DNA of 64,000 bases from Mytilisepta virgata (taxonomy: Eukaryota > Mollusca > Bivalvia > Mytilida > Mytilidae): contig JAPWFG010000018.1 of NCBI GenBank assembly GCA_028015205.1, positions 1,240,001 through 1,304,000 of the forward strand, read 5' to 3'. Position 1 is the first letter of the stretch, and each line of letters starts with the position of its first letter. A program made the translations under genes and the position numbers. A model generated the notes under the pieces. The model saw only the letters and a list, made by a program, of their open reading frames with translations, made no database searches and was not told where the DNA came from. Shown piece by piece: positions 36,480 to 47,949 of this stretch.

Positions 36480-36945
36480 CTTAAAAAGCAACGCAAAGGA
36501 CAATAGACAAAGTAAAAAAGCACAAAACACAAACATAAACAGAACAGATATGCAGGATAGTCTGATTTGACAGACACCAAACAGGGGTTGGGTTAAACTG
36601 GTTTTCATATATGTTATTAACATTATTATCAAGAGTCTTAAAGCAATTGTTTCCTATAGAAAGTGAATACGACGATGTGTATGCGTAATAGCTTCTTTTG
36701 ACTCTAGGAAGTGACATATCAAAAGTAAAGTCAAGAAATACCAAAGGGATATTCGAAGGAGGGGAAAATCGAAAATGACTGACAAAAGCCGGAGGACGAC
36801 GAAGACAGGCCAAAAAAATACAACCACTACACTTAAAAACTAAAAAATAAAAAAATGAACAACATGGACCCCACCAGAAAAACGGGGGTAGACTCATGTG
36901 CTCCGTAAGAGTAAGCAGTCTTTACTTCCTGCAGGACATCCGCCA
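36480..36945 (-). repeat. Dispersed retroelement-tail repeat, reverse copy
   Basis: The reverse strand matches 26123-26294 (36720-36900 part), and the 36490-36610 part matches 700-890. It abuts the RT fragment at 36957-37395 on the same strand, so it may be that element's 3' tail. The overlapping ORFs here are shadows of the repeat. Confidence 0.6.
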
Positions 36946-36956
36946 TGCTGCCCATG

Positions 36957-37395
36957 TCAAATCCGGTATGAGGAAGAGATAAAATTAATGGAACAGGTCC
37001 ATTTTAATTTTGGAAACGGTTTTTTTTTATACCTTTCAACCAAGTAATGATGACGTGCATAAAACTTTAATAAGGATGACTGCAACATACATAAATGTAC
37101 CCCTGTTTGAGCAAATTTTCTGTCACAGGAGTCGGGCTCTGTCACGCAAGTCAATGTATATGTCACAAGGTCTAGAATAACGTATGAGTTGTGAAATATA
37201 CACTCCATACGCCGGCGCTTCTGGAATGTTGCCGCTCAAAATGGAAAGTTGACGATTGGAATGTTAGTCATCCCGTTTGTCGTAAAGTTTTGTATTCACC
37301 CTTCTTCGTGTCAATTTCTAGGTGAAGTTCCATGTCAGATGCAGACTTGGCATTGTCTGTGGTATCCTTAAAAGCCGTCATCTTTGTTATACCAC
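36957..37395 (-). pseudogene. Decayed reverse-transcriptase element, third copy
   Basis: On the minus strand the pieces KDTTDNAKSASDMELHLEID (about 37375-37315) and PIVNFPF (about 37260) precede a frame with AYGV-like and SSLLKFYARHHYLVERY segments. These are in the same order as in the copies at 30 and 35 kb. Broken by stops. Confidence 0.65.
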
Positions 37396-37449
37396 GCTTA
37401 GTTAAGTATAAAATGTAATACCTGGTGGTTTTGTTTACCCAGACTGCAT

Positions 37450-39740
37450 GACTAATCTTTCTAACGTAAACCCTTTATGAATGTCTTTGTAGTGATATTT
37501 CAAAAGAACGGGCATTGTCGTTACAGAGGAAAAGAGGTGAAAATATTCGCTAGTCGAAAAAAAAATGTCTCTAGTTGCCATGTTAGTTGGCAGTTAGGTA
37601 CAAAATGTACAGGACCTTCTCCACATTTTTATGTATCCTGCATGACATTGGTAAGAAATCGTTATCGGAGGGCTCGAGGGATTGATAAGAAAACGGGACA
37701 GGTGAGAAATCGGTAATCGGGGTATTGGAATAGGATTACATTATGTCAAAGTAAAAGGATCGGACGCTGTAGTCAATTGAAAGTTAGACTTAAGGAAAGT
37801 CATATGGAGTCGATCACAAAATATGTAAATCGTAGTTGTCTCTTTTCTTTATTATTTGTATAACCTGTTGTCATGGTTAGTTGTCTTCAAAATTAAATGG
37901 ATACTGTTGTATTGCTTTGTCTAGATAATAACGTAAAATTTAAAGTATTTTCACCTTTTTTGACCGAACTATTTCTATACCATAATCTAAATATCTATTT
38001 TCTACTTTACTTTTGAAAAAAATATTAACCATTACATTTCCATTAAATACCTTTGATCTATGTTGACTGAGGGAACTTCCAATTAATGTCCATGTTTTGT
38101 TTCTTACGCGATACCCTTCGACGAAAATTCCTGAAAATGAAGATCGGTTTAAGCTTAAGGAAAATACTATATCTTTGTTACAAGCCTTTGTTTGACATTA
38201 TAGTATGAACTGAATTCCAAAATTCCGTAGCCTACATACGAAGAAGTGGTCTCATTATTACTTTGTTAGTAGTTTAGTCTAGCAAGTTTTAATATGATTC
38301 TATAATGACGTGCTGCATTCGCTTCTTGAAAAAAGCCATGTTTTAATAAAACCAATTATGACTGTCACGTGAAATGGTGTCGCAGTCTAAAGTCAAACAT
38401 CCTAATTGAAAGAATATCGTCATACTAAAAAATCATTTAATTATATGTTATACAGAATCAATTACGATGGAATCTGCATTAAAATCTCTAAATGTGTAAT
38501 TCTGATTTTATCATGTTTGATTTGAAACATCTTTCGTTCTTCTGTGAAATTTCTTGCCTTGTTGAAATCAATATGGCTGTTGTAAGGTACACCCTAAAGG
38601 GTTTGCCTCGATTTCGTAGAGTCGACATAATCAATTTATGCCATGCTCTATGCAAATTTTAAGATCGGTAGGTATTTTATTTGTTCTTTTACACCTCGCT
38701 GTCACTCTGTGAAAACAATAAAAATATAATGCCTACCTATGTTATAATAAACATATAACACAATTAAATGAATCATTTCTTAATAAATCTCATAAATAGG
38801 GAATCAAGGAGACAAAACTCCCCCATCATGATCTAGGAATCTTCAATACAAAGAAACTAAATATCACAGTGGATAGATTGTCAGAGAATGTGTTTTTATT
38901 CTTACTACATAATCTTCAAACTTTAAGTGAATTAGTGGATTTTCTTTATTTCTTATAAATGTCAATTAAGATACATTTATATTAACTCTTAATAATCTTA
39001 TCTTACCATGATGATGAGTGTTGACGGCATATTCAATTCCATATGCGCTAGGACTTTTCCATTCACATACAGAATGAGCCAAATATCCTTTTACAATACA
39101 AATAAAGGTTTGTAGGACAATAGTATAAAAAACACTTGCACGTATTGACGAAACTTTTCTTTGTCTTTTCAGAAATTGAAATTGTTAAAAAATACTTGAT
39201 CTCAATAACCTACATTGGACACACTAATATTTTCCACGAAGAGAATTAATCACTTTGCGAGTAATCGGAGCTTTAAGTTTGATGAGTTCTGTTACTCCAA
39301 TGTTTCATTTTGTCCACATTAGGACAGATATTAATCACACAAACAGATTTATAATAAATGAAATATTTCCGGAATCTAATAAAGACTACAAAATTTACAA
39401 TTTCTTATTCTCGTATCTTGTACTGACCTTTTGGTCTATTCTCTGGAATATAGCCATTGGTCGAAAGAACATATATTTGGTAATTAAGTGGTGTTCTACA
39501 AAAACCAAATATTTAAAGATATGATATCACTATTTAATCATAATACGTGTTATTTTCTGTGATAGTATGGATCAAAAACTCTGTATTATTTGATTAAGAA
39601 CGGCGGAGCTTCAAAAATGTCCTAGGGAATGTTAAACATATTAACAAAAACGGTATATTTATATATGTACTAACAGTACTGACAAGAATTGTTTGACAGA
39701 TCTTCCAGTTCCGAATGTCCAGTTACAATACATTTCACAT
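37450..39740. other. No recognisable feature
   Basis: AT-rich with no exon-like ORFs flanked by good splice sites and no clear repeat. Confidence 0.3.
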
Positions 39741-40485
39741 GCATAAAGCCCCCTTTACACTGGTCGAAGACTGTGCTACGCTCTCCACGACCTCTACGAT
39801 GGCCACGATTGCAGCAGGGTCGTGCAAAAATTGGAAAACCAACTTCAGTGTAAAGGTATACACGACACCCCTACGCTCAAAATACGTTTTTTTTTTAATA
39901 ATCTTTCACGTTGCCTCTACGCTCTCCTACGTTTTCGCTACGATGCCTGCGTTTGTGGTACGTTCAAGCTACGACAATAACACGATCACACGACGCCCCT
40001 AGGCCGATGTTGTACGACCTCTCACGATTGTGACACAACATCGATACGCGTTTGACGATCGTAATACGTTGTCACTACGCTGCTACCACGAGTATTACGA
40101 CCTTGCTACGTTGTTCTCACGATCTAGCCACGATCAGCAAATAAACTATATAAAAGGACAATTTCTTGGTTGAATGTATATTAGTTCTCACTACGATGTC
40201 TCACTACGATGTCTCTGCGCTTCCTCTACGACCAGCAAATACACTATATAAAAGGACAAATTTTTGATTGGATTTATATACGATGTCTCACTACGATCTC
40301 ACTACGATGTCTCTGCGCTTCCTCTACGACAGCGGTACGATGTCTGTACGATCAAAAGTGGCGACGACCTCGCTACGTAAATTTTGAGCATGTTCAAAAC
40401 AGTCGTGGGACCTGGAGATTCTACTACGATCTATCACGCGCAATGCCGACCACACTACGCTACTTGAAGACCTCAGGATGACCCC

Positions 40486-41123
40486 TGTTACGGCCGAAAT
40501 CACCTTTTAAATTGTAGCCAACAAAAGACACAAATCAATAATAAAATTTAACAAGATTTATTATATATACAAAGTTTACAAAAAAATATTACACAAAATA
40601 AAATGTCAACTTAACTGTTCAAAATCCTGTTTTTTTCTTGATCCGGAATTCTGGTCACTGTTGCCTGAATCCAAACGGAATATTATATCCAATCAGTCAC
40701 AATCTAGTATGATGTAACGAAAATAAAAGTCTGTGAAGTACGATGTGTGAAACGTAAATAAATCCAACAGCTGAGAACACAAGAATGTCTATCTGGTCCG
40801 ATAAATGATGTTCTGAAAGTCTAACTTTCTTGTCCGTATATATACTGTAGAACGGAAACTTCTGGAATACGGTAGAAGTTCGAATCACACCATAATTATT
40901 ACGTAAGTCAAATAGAAAGTTCTAGTCATTCCATCAGTATCCATTATTGTTCCAGTGATTTCTAAACTGCGCAGTTATAACATTATTTGGTAAACAACTA
41001 TAAGTATTATGTAAACATAGTATACATGTTATAAGGCTACGCAAAACAAATTAGGCCAAGATAAATAAATATAATAATTACAATACCATATCAAAATAAA
41101 AATAATAATACAATATCATAACA
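40486..41123 (-). repeat. 3' LTR
   Basis: Reads TGTTATGATATTG... to ...CGGCCGTAACA on the minus strand. Nearly identical to the other LTR, so insertion is recent. Confidence 0.92.
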
Positions 41124-41138
41124 CCTCCCCCCTTAAAA
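41124..41138 (-). other. Polypurine tract
   Basis: On the minus strand TTTTAAGGGGGGAGG abuts the 3' LTR, where plus-strand DNA synthesis is primed. Confidence 0.8.
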
Positions 41139-41209
41139 GAAGTTGGAGGGTAACGAGAACTTCGCATGAACAATATATACAATAATATATAGTATGTAAA
41201 CAGTGTTTT

Positions 41210-42289
41210 AATAAAATCTAGATAAAGCATATATCTAATTTCTTGTCCCATAAAATCAAGTTTAAGTGGATTGAGCCGGTAAGGATGTTGCCTAAATGGA
41301 GAAGCATCGCCAACGTCAACATCATGACAAACAGCAGTGGTTTTGTTTGGCACATCTGGAAAAAGATTTTTAAAAGAAAATACCAAAGTTTTCAATTTTT
41401 CTCTGCGATCGAAAGTCAGATGTGCAAGTTTTGAGTCTAAATCTGATAAAATTTCTGAATTTTTCAATCTTACAGTTTGTTCCATAGTCTTGGAATCAAA
41501 AGATGGTTCAGTTATGTCTGGTTTGTCATGATCGTTCTCCAATTTAACCATGGCTAAAGTGGCAACTGGTTTACTCTCATCTTCATTAGTACGCTCAAAA
41601 TATGGTTTTAACATATTAATGTGACACACTCTATTTTGTTTACGCCGACCTGGAGTTTTTACAATATAATTCAAATCATTGATTTTACTGTCAATTGTAT
41701 AAGGACCACAGTATTTAGCCTGTAAAGGATGCCCAGGGACTGGCAAAAATACAAGTACCTTATCACCAGGCTCAAAAACTCTGTCCCTGGCATCTTTATC
41801 ATACCATATTTTCAGCTTATTCTGTACAGTTTTTAAGTTTTTCTGAGCAATTTGACAAGCAGTATACAATTTTTCTTTAAATCTAGATACATAGTCTAGA
41901 AGATTCAAGTCAGTGTGTTCAGTAAGCCATTTTTCCTTAATCAATTTCAAAGGTCCCCTTACAGTATGACCAAACACTAACTCAAAGGGGCTAAAACCAA
42001 GGGATTCCTGAACAGCCTCTCGGACCGCAAAAAGTAGAAAGTGAACACCATCATCCCAGTCCCTGTCAAATTGAAGACAAAAAGTTCTAATCATGTTCTT
42101 CAGTGTTTGATGAAAACGTTCTAAGGCACCTTGAGATTCTGGATGATAAGCACTTGATCTATACTGAGCAATCCCTAACTGGTAAACGACCTGCTGAAAT
42201 AAACCTGACATGAAATTTGAACCCTGGTCGGACTGTATAGACTTAGAAAGTCCTACTAATGTGAAAAAATTTGATAAGAGCTTTGACAA
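41210..42289 (-). CDS. Integrase C-terminal half followed by truncated reverse transcriptase
   Basis: The open frame runs from 42289 (no ATG; continuous with the upstream ORF through a frameshift) to 41078, its end crossing into the LTR. Residues about 17-26 hold the second catalytic Asp (SIQSDQGSNF). Residues about 46-60 hold the catalytic Glu (HPESQGALERFH). A GPY/F-type module (YCGPYTID...YIVKTPGR) lies near residue 194. From about residue 310, DVPNKTT...FRQHPYRLNPL is the N-terminal lead of a Ty3/gypsy RT. Homology then ends abruptly and the rest is noncoding sequence before the polypurine tract, so the YxDD catalytic core is missing. Confidence 0.82.
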
Positions 42290-44687
42290 TAGTTGGTGTC
42301 TTGATATTCCTTAAGGGAATAGCCTCAGGAAAGCGAGTGGATGTACACATGATCGTTAATAAATAAGCATTTCCAGTCTTGGTCTTTGGTAAAGGTCCAA
42401 CACAATCAATAAGTACTCGGCTGAAAGGTTCTTCAAAGGCTGGAATTGGCAGAAGTGGTGCTGGTGGTATTTTCTGGTTAGGCTTGCCAACAACCTGGCA
42501 TATATGGCATGATTTGCAGTATTCTGTGACATCATTTCTAAGTCTGGGCCAGTAGAAATGTTGTAATATCTTAAGGCAAGTCTTCCTTATACCTAAATGT
42601 CCAGCCAAGGGGGTGTCATGGGCAAGACCAATAATTTCTTGCCTATAGACTTTAGGCACCACCAGTTGGTATACCACTCTCCATTCCTCCTCTGGGATAG
42701 CATCAGGGGGCCTCCACTTCCTCATCAAAATGCTGTCTTTATGGTAGTAACATTCGGCCACTTTGTCTGCTTCTTCTTGGGGTAGAGCCCTCTTGCAGAG
42801 CTGAAGAACCTCAGGGTCTTTATTCTGTTCTTCCCTAAATGTTCTTTTGTCTAATGAATGGCTATTCACGTCTGGCCATGGCATAATTACATTCTTGTTA
42901 GTACCAGGTGGTCTTATTATGGCCTTTTCTGAGCTACCGGGACCTTCAATGTCGGCAAAGAAAGAGTCAGAAAGGTCCATATAATCATACAGGCCTTCTT
43001 GTAGATCCTCATCTTGTTGTTTTCTTGCCATTGCCCTAGTAACAGCACAAGCTGGATACAGTTCAGCATCATCTTCAGGTGATTTAACATCCATCACCGG
43101 TTCACTTGTAACAATTGGTTCAGCAACCACTTTGTTCCTAGCTATATCATTTCCTAGCAACAATGAAACACCCTCAACAGGGAGAGTAGGACGAACACCC
43201 ACAACAACTGGTCCAGTAATTAAATCTGACTTCAAATAAATACGATGGAGGGGAACATCTATACAACCTAACTCCACACCTCGTAACAAAACGGAGGCAC
43301 CAATGGACGTCTTCTCGGACAAAGGCAACACACCTTCTAACAACAAAGACTGAGAAGCTCCAGTGTCCCGTAAAATCTTAATAGGCTGAGGAGTAGTATT
43401 ATTAACAATAGAAACAAACCCATCAGACATAAAGGGCTTATAATCCTCCATGTAATCACAAAAACTGGACTTAAAAGCCTGACTCGCAGGACATTCCAAC
43501 TTATTGGTAACAACGGGTGTCGTACAAGCACTGGACTTGGGCTTATTATCTCGTTCATTCTTCTTCTGGAGTCTAAAACAATCAGCCATCAGGTGACCAT
43601 TTTTCTTACAATAAGCACAAGTTAGTGACTTCTTCTCAAAAGTATCAAACTTTGGACCAGACATATTATAACTAGACGGACTCTTATTCTGTGCAACAGG
43701 CTTACAATCAGTACGCTCAGTGCTTTGATTTTTGTAATTTCCGCTAGAAGTATTAAAATTTTGACCTTTGAAAGTTCTTTTATGTGAAATGGTATAATTA
43801 TCGGAAACAACAGCTGCATCTTGCAATGTCTCAACAGTTTTGTCATCTAAATGTGTTTTTAAGTCTAAATTAACACACTGCTTGAACTCTTCTAATAACA
43901 TTAATTGTCTTAATTTATCAAAATTTTTATCTATTTTCTTTGACGTAAGCCATTTATCAAATAAATCTTCTTTTTCCCTAGCAAATTCAACATAGGTTTG
44001 TGTTTCAAACTTTTTATAAGACCTAAATTTCTGTCTATATGCTTCTGGCACTAGCTCATAAGCTTTCAAAACTTCCTGTTTAACAGTGTCATAATCAGAA
44101 CTTTTTTCCGAAGATAGAGCTGAGTAAATGTCAGCGGCCTTGCCCACAAAAACACTTTGCAACATTGTAGTCCAATAAGGCTTTGGCCATTTCAAATTTT
44201 GAGCAATTTTCTCAAATTGTGGAAAAAATTTATTAACCGTTTTTTCACAAAATTTAGGAACCAAACGTATATTTTTTGCTGCCTCAAATTGTTCTGATTT
44301 TGACTTAGTGTTGCTTTCTGCTTTGACCATTTCCATTTTTATTTTCTCCATCTCTATCCTTTCCCTCATTTCAAGTTCTGCCTGTAATTGTTTTAATTTA
44401 AATTCATCTTCTTTTTCTAATTGTTTTAATTTAAGTTCATGTTCTAATTCAAGCTGTTTTAATTTAAAAGCATCAACTTTTTCGACCTTGAGGTCAAGAG
44501 CCTCTTCACCAAAAATTTCTGAATCAACTAAATTGTCTATTACCAAATTTTTTATAATTTGTTTTCTCATAGATGTTCTAAAATCTATTTTTAGATGTTT
44601 AGCAAGCAACACTAATTCTTCTTTCTTTAATTTATCAAACCCTTCCAGGTCTGGCGTTTTCAAAAATTTACCAGCATCAAATTCCAT
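42243..44687 (-). CDS. Gag-protease-integrase N-terminal half polyprotein
   Basis: 814 codons from ATG at 44687. Residues about 65-125 form a charged coiled coil (LKQLE/FKLKQL repeats). About 130-300 is a SCAN/retroviral-capsid-like helical region. A CCHC zinc knuckle (CAYCKKNGHLMADC) lies near 355-370. The aspartic protease motif DTGAS lies near 440. An H-H-C-C integrase zinc-binding domain (H...GHLG...C-x2-C) lies near 690-728, and the first catalytic Asp of the integrase core (LIDCVGPLP) near 760. The frame then closes within the core, 47 bases into the next ORF. The shift falls at a run of six T (AAATTTTTTCAC on the minus strand) and needs a +1 change, which suggests a one-base indel. Confidence 0.88.
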   Translation of the reverse strand: MEFDAGKFLKTPDLEGFDKLKKEELVLLAKHLKIDFRTSMRKQIIKNLVIDNLVDSEIFGEEALDLKVEKVDAFKLKQLELEHELKLKQLEKEDEFKLKQLQAELEMRERIEMEKIKMEMVKAESNTKSKSEQFEAAKNIRLVPKFCEKTVNKFFPQFEKIAQNLKWPKPYWTTMLQSVFVGKAADIYSALSSEKSSDYDTVKQEVLKAYELVPEAYRQKFRSYKKFETQTYVEFAREKEDLFDKWLTSKKIDKNFDKLRQLMLLEEFKQCVNLDLKTHLDDKTVETLQDAAVVSDNYTISHKRTFKGQNFNTSSGNYKNQSTERTDCKPVAQNKSPSSYNMSGPKFDTFEKKSLTCAYCKKNGHLMADCFRLQKKNERDNKPKSSACTTPVVTNKLECPASQAFKSSFCDYMEDYKPFMSDGFVSIVNNTTPQPIKILRDTGASQSLLLEGVLPLSEKTSIGASVLLRGVELGCIDVPLHRIYLKSDLITGPVVVGVRPTLPVEGVSLLLGNDIARNKVVAEPIVTSEPVMDVKSPEDDAELYPACAVTRAMARKQQDEDLQEGLYDYMDLSDSFFADIEGPGSSEKAIIRPPGTNKNVIMPWPDVNSHSLDKRTFREEQNKDPEVLQLCKRALPQEEADKVAECYYHKDSILMRKWRPPDAIPEEEWRVVYQLVVPKVYRQEIIGLAHDTPLAGHLGIRKTCLKILQHFYWPRLRNDVTEYCKSCHICQVVGKPNQKIPPAPLLPIPAFEEPFSRVLIDCVGPLPKTKTGNAYLLTIMCTSTRFPEAIPLRNIKTPTIVKALIKFFHISRTF

Positions 44688-44753
44688 TTTGTAGAATTTT
44701 GTTGGCTAATTCTAATAAAAATACTGAAAAAATTTATTAAGATATTAACGTTC

Positions 44754-44771
44754 TCCCGAGACGAGCCCCCA
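44754..44771 (-). other. Primer-binding site, tRNA-Pro type
   Basis: On the minus strand TGGGGGCTCGTC follows the 5' LTR after five bases. These 12 bases match the primer site used with tRNA-Pro, and the next bases (TCGGGA) match with one extra T. Confidence 0.75.
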
Positions 44772-44776
44772 ATTTC

Positions 44777-45414
44777 TGTTACGGCCGAAATCACCTTTTA
44801 AATTGTAGCCAACAAAAGACACAAATCAATAATAAAATTTAACAAGATTTATTATATATACAAAGTTTACAAAATAATATTACACAAAATAAAATGTCAA
44901 CTTAACTGTTCAAAATCCTGTTTTTTTCTTGATCCGGAATTCTGGTCACTGTTGCCTGAATCCAAACGGAATATTATATCCAATCAGTCACAATCTAGTA
45001 TGATGTAACGAAAATAAAAGTCTGTGAAGTACGATGTGTGAAACGTAAATAAATCCAACAGCTGAGAACACAAGAATGTCTATCTGGTCCGATAAATGAT
45101 GTTCTGAAAGTCTAACTTTCTTGTCCGTATATATACTGTAGAACGGAAACTTCTGGAATACGGTAGAAGTTCGAATCACACCATAATTATTACGTAAGTC
45201 AAATAGAAAGTTCTAGTCATTCCATCAGTATCCATTATTGTTCCAGTGATTTCTAAACTGCGCAGTTATAACATTATTTGGTAAACAACTATAAGTATTA
45301 TGTAAACATAGTATACATGTTATAAGGCTACGCAAAACAAATTAGGCCAAGATAAATAAATATAATAATTACAATACCATATCAAAATAAAAATAATAAT
45401 ACAATATCATAACA
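44777..45414 (-). repeat. 5' LTR
   Basis: 638 bases, same ends as the other LTR. It should carry the element's promoter. The gag ATG begins 90 bases downstream. Confidence 0.92.
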
Positions 45415-45489
45415 CCCCACTAAGATGTTCCACGATCAAAACATTTTTTATGGTCGTAGTGCAGTCTTCGTTCAGTGTAAAGGGGGTTT

Positions 45490-46045
45490 AACGGAATATT
45501 CAAACATCATGATTTTACGACACAAGGATCAATTTAATTTTGGACCTTGTGCCAGAAGAATGAATATAATTTGCATTGTCAGTGAAAAATCTATTTAAAA
45601 CTTAATTTTTTGATATTGTCATCATATATGACGTCACCACAGACAGATTTGACGTTGCAGAATATATGCAAGTTTCTTCTCCGAAATTTTGATCCATGTT
45701 AACTATTAAGACATACCGAATTGTTATATTAAAAGTACAGAATGATAATGAGGCCTGGAGTATTTCATGCAGAATTCAGTTGCCGAAGTATATGAGAGAC
45801 ACAGTCATGGCAGTATTCTGGGTTAGGATCTAGTTACTATGCTCCAAGCTCTAGTTTTTGTTAGTACTGATTCTTTCAATTATCAAACAAAATTCATTAC
45901 AGGAATGGTGATATTTGAATGGTAAAAAAATTCGACCCGACATTTGATTAAGATGATGAAAAAGTCGCTCGAAATGAAGAAAATGCTGAGTCAATATTTG
46001 CAATAATTTCATAAATCCTTACTAGAATTTTCTACTCGTCCTGTA
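45490..46045. other. No recognisable feature
   Basis: AT-rich single-copy-looking sequence between the split inverted-repeat element and the next tandem repeat. Confidence 0.3.
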
Positions 46046-46054
46046 AAATTCCTA

Positions 46055-47320
46055 ATATACAGCATAGTATAAATTTACTATATCTAATACTAGTATCTTT
46101 GGATTGATATTCTGAAACTCCTGGGACGATGCCTCTGCATGGTGGATCCTAGGTCCCCGAGCTATTCGCCAACCCAGTCGTCAGACTTATCTGACGTGAT
46201 TTTTCATTGATTTGTTACAGAAATTACCAGTTTTTAGCAAAATTAAAAAAATAATAGAAATACTAAGGGTTCATTCCTTGTATTGCACATGGTAGATCTC
46301 CTTAGCTAAAATTTGGCTTCCTATTTCGGTATTTTTGGTTGAGTACTTCTTGTTTAAAATACTTTTGGTTTTTGGTCTTCCAAATGTTTAGGCTTTAATG
46401 CTGCTGATGAATGGTAACTCCTTGAAATGCATCGTATATAGCATAGTATAAATTTACTTTATCTAATATTAGTATCTTTGGATTGTTATTTTGAAACTCC
46501 TGGGACGATGCCTCTGCATGGTGGAACATAGGTCCCCAATGGTATTCGGCAACCAAGTCGTAAGACTTGTCTGACATGATTTTTCATTGATTTTTTAAAA
46601 GAAATTACCAGTATTTAGCAAAATAAAAAAAAAAAATAAATTAAATACTAAGGGTTCATTCCTTGTATTGCACATGGTAGATCTCCTTAGCTGATATTTG
46701 GCTTCCTATTTCGGTATTTTTGGTTATGAGTACTTCTTGCTTAAAAAAAGTTTTGTTTTTGGTCTTCCAAATGTTTCGGTTTTAATGCTGCTGATGAATA
46801 TAATTTGGATTTATTAATCCACTATCACTATTTTCCTTTGCATTTATTAATCCACTATCACTATTTTCCTTGAAATGCGTCGTATACAGCATAGAAAAAA
46901 TTACTATATCTAATACTGATATCTTCGGATTGTTATTTTGAAACTCCTGGGACGATGTCTGTGCATGGTGGACCCTAAGTTCTCGAGGGTATTCGCCAAC
47001 CAAGTCGTCAGACTTGTCTGACATGATTATTCATTGATTTGTTACAGAAATTACCAGTATTTAGTAAAATTAAAAAATAATAAAAATACTAAGGGTTCAT
47101 TCCTTGTATTGCACATGGTAGATCTCCTTAGCTGAAATTTGGCTTACTAATTAGGTATTTTTGTTATGAGTACTTCCTGTTTAAAATAAGTATGGTTTTT
47201 GGTCTTCCAAATGTTTCGGTTTTAATGCTGCTGATGAGAGGTAACTCCTTGAAATGCGTCGTATACAGCATAGCATAAATTTACTATATCTAAAATTAGT
47301 ATCTTTGGATTGTTATTATA
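46055..47320 (-). repeat. Tandem repeat of ~380-bp units, three copies plus a partial
   Basis: AGCATAGTATAAATTTAC-type starts occur at about 46061, 46439, 46888 and 47267. Units share CTCCTGGGACGATG, GTCGTCAGACTTGTCTGAC and GGGTTCATTCCTTGTATTGC. Each unit carries a short minus-strand ORF fragment (MSDKS...SSQEFQNNNPK...) that looks like a degenerate common exon or element ORF. The unit at 46439 is lengthened by about 70 bases at 46800-46870. Confidence 0.85.
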
Positions 47321-47949
47321 TAATCTAGAATTACCCCCCCCTTTTCCTGAGAAGTGCGTGTTTGTAGTGTGTCTCTATCTCTTCCTCACTTCACTGTGTG
47401 GTTGCATATATCACATTATCCTGTAAGTCGTATACTGTAGCAGTAATAGTCAATGGCTTATATCTCGAAATTTTTACCGGTCTTTTAGTTCCTTTATTAA
47501 TCCACTATCACTATTTACCAGTGTTATGAAAAGCTAGTTATTTTGAAACTGAGCAGCAAACATCATTAACTAAGTAATCCATACAATCATATATATTTAG
47601 TTGTCACGAAATTAACATTTAGTACAATTAAGAAATTAGGAGGGTGCTCAATATCTTCTTAATCCTGACATGAAAACATTAAAAAATAAATGTTGAAGAT
47701 CGTTCAAATTGGAGATATCACATGCTTCTACTGCAAACAGACGCAATTACAAAGGTAACAAGTTTTGTCTTCGATTTTCATTAACATAATTAATAGCATT
47801 TGAATATTTTCCTCAATTATCATCAAAAATAAATCTAAATGCCAAAATTTATATAAATTTTAATGTGACATAACTCATGTGGATACCAATTCATGCAGAT
47901 ATAACAAAACCCAATAGCAGCAATTATCACAAATGGTTCCTAGTGCGTA

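Larger units (their letters stand above)
40486..45414 (-). mobile_element. Young LTR retrotransposon, integrase-first Ty3/gypsy (Gmr1-like), RT deleted
   Basis: Two 638-bp direct LTRs (40486-41123 and 44777-45414) start TG and end CA on the coding strand and appear to differ at one base near 40587/44878. CCCC on each side (40482-40485 and 45415-45418) is a likely 4-bp target duplication. Coding order on the minus strand is gag, protease, integrase, then only the first part of a reverse transcriptase before the polypurine tract. Integrase before RT in a gypsy-type element is the hallmark of Gmr1-like elements. Most of RT and all of RNase H are absent, so this copy could move only with enzymes supplied in trans. 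No envelope gene is present. Confidence 0.88.
39746..45488. mobile_element. TA-flanked inverted-repeat element split by an LTR retrotransposon
   Basis: The left end AAGCCCCCTTTACACTG (39746) and the right end CAGTGTAAAGGGGGTT (ending 45488) are inverted repeats, extended inward by CGAAGACTG/CAGTCTTCG and CTACG/CGTAG. TA lies outside each end (39744-39745 and 45489-45490). The interior left arm (to 40485) is full of TACGA, CACGAT and CGCTAC motifs and has no transposase. Without the inserted retrotransposon the element would be about 0.81 kb. TA duplications are typical of Tc1/mariner-type elements, but the family is not shown. Confidence 0.8.

Noticed and set aside
36347..36897. Three overlapping minus-strand ORFs up to 138 codons
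   Set aside because: They lie in a dispersed repeat shared with 700-890 and 26123-26294.
43337..44694. Additional ORFs on both strands over the retrotransposon
   Set aside because: Shadows of the gag-protease-integrase frame, which alone carries the zinc knuckle and DTGAS motifs.
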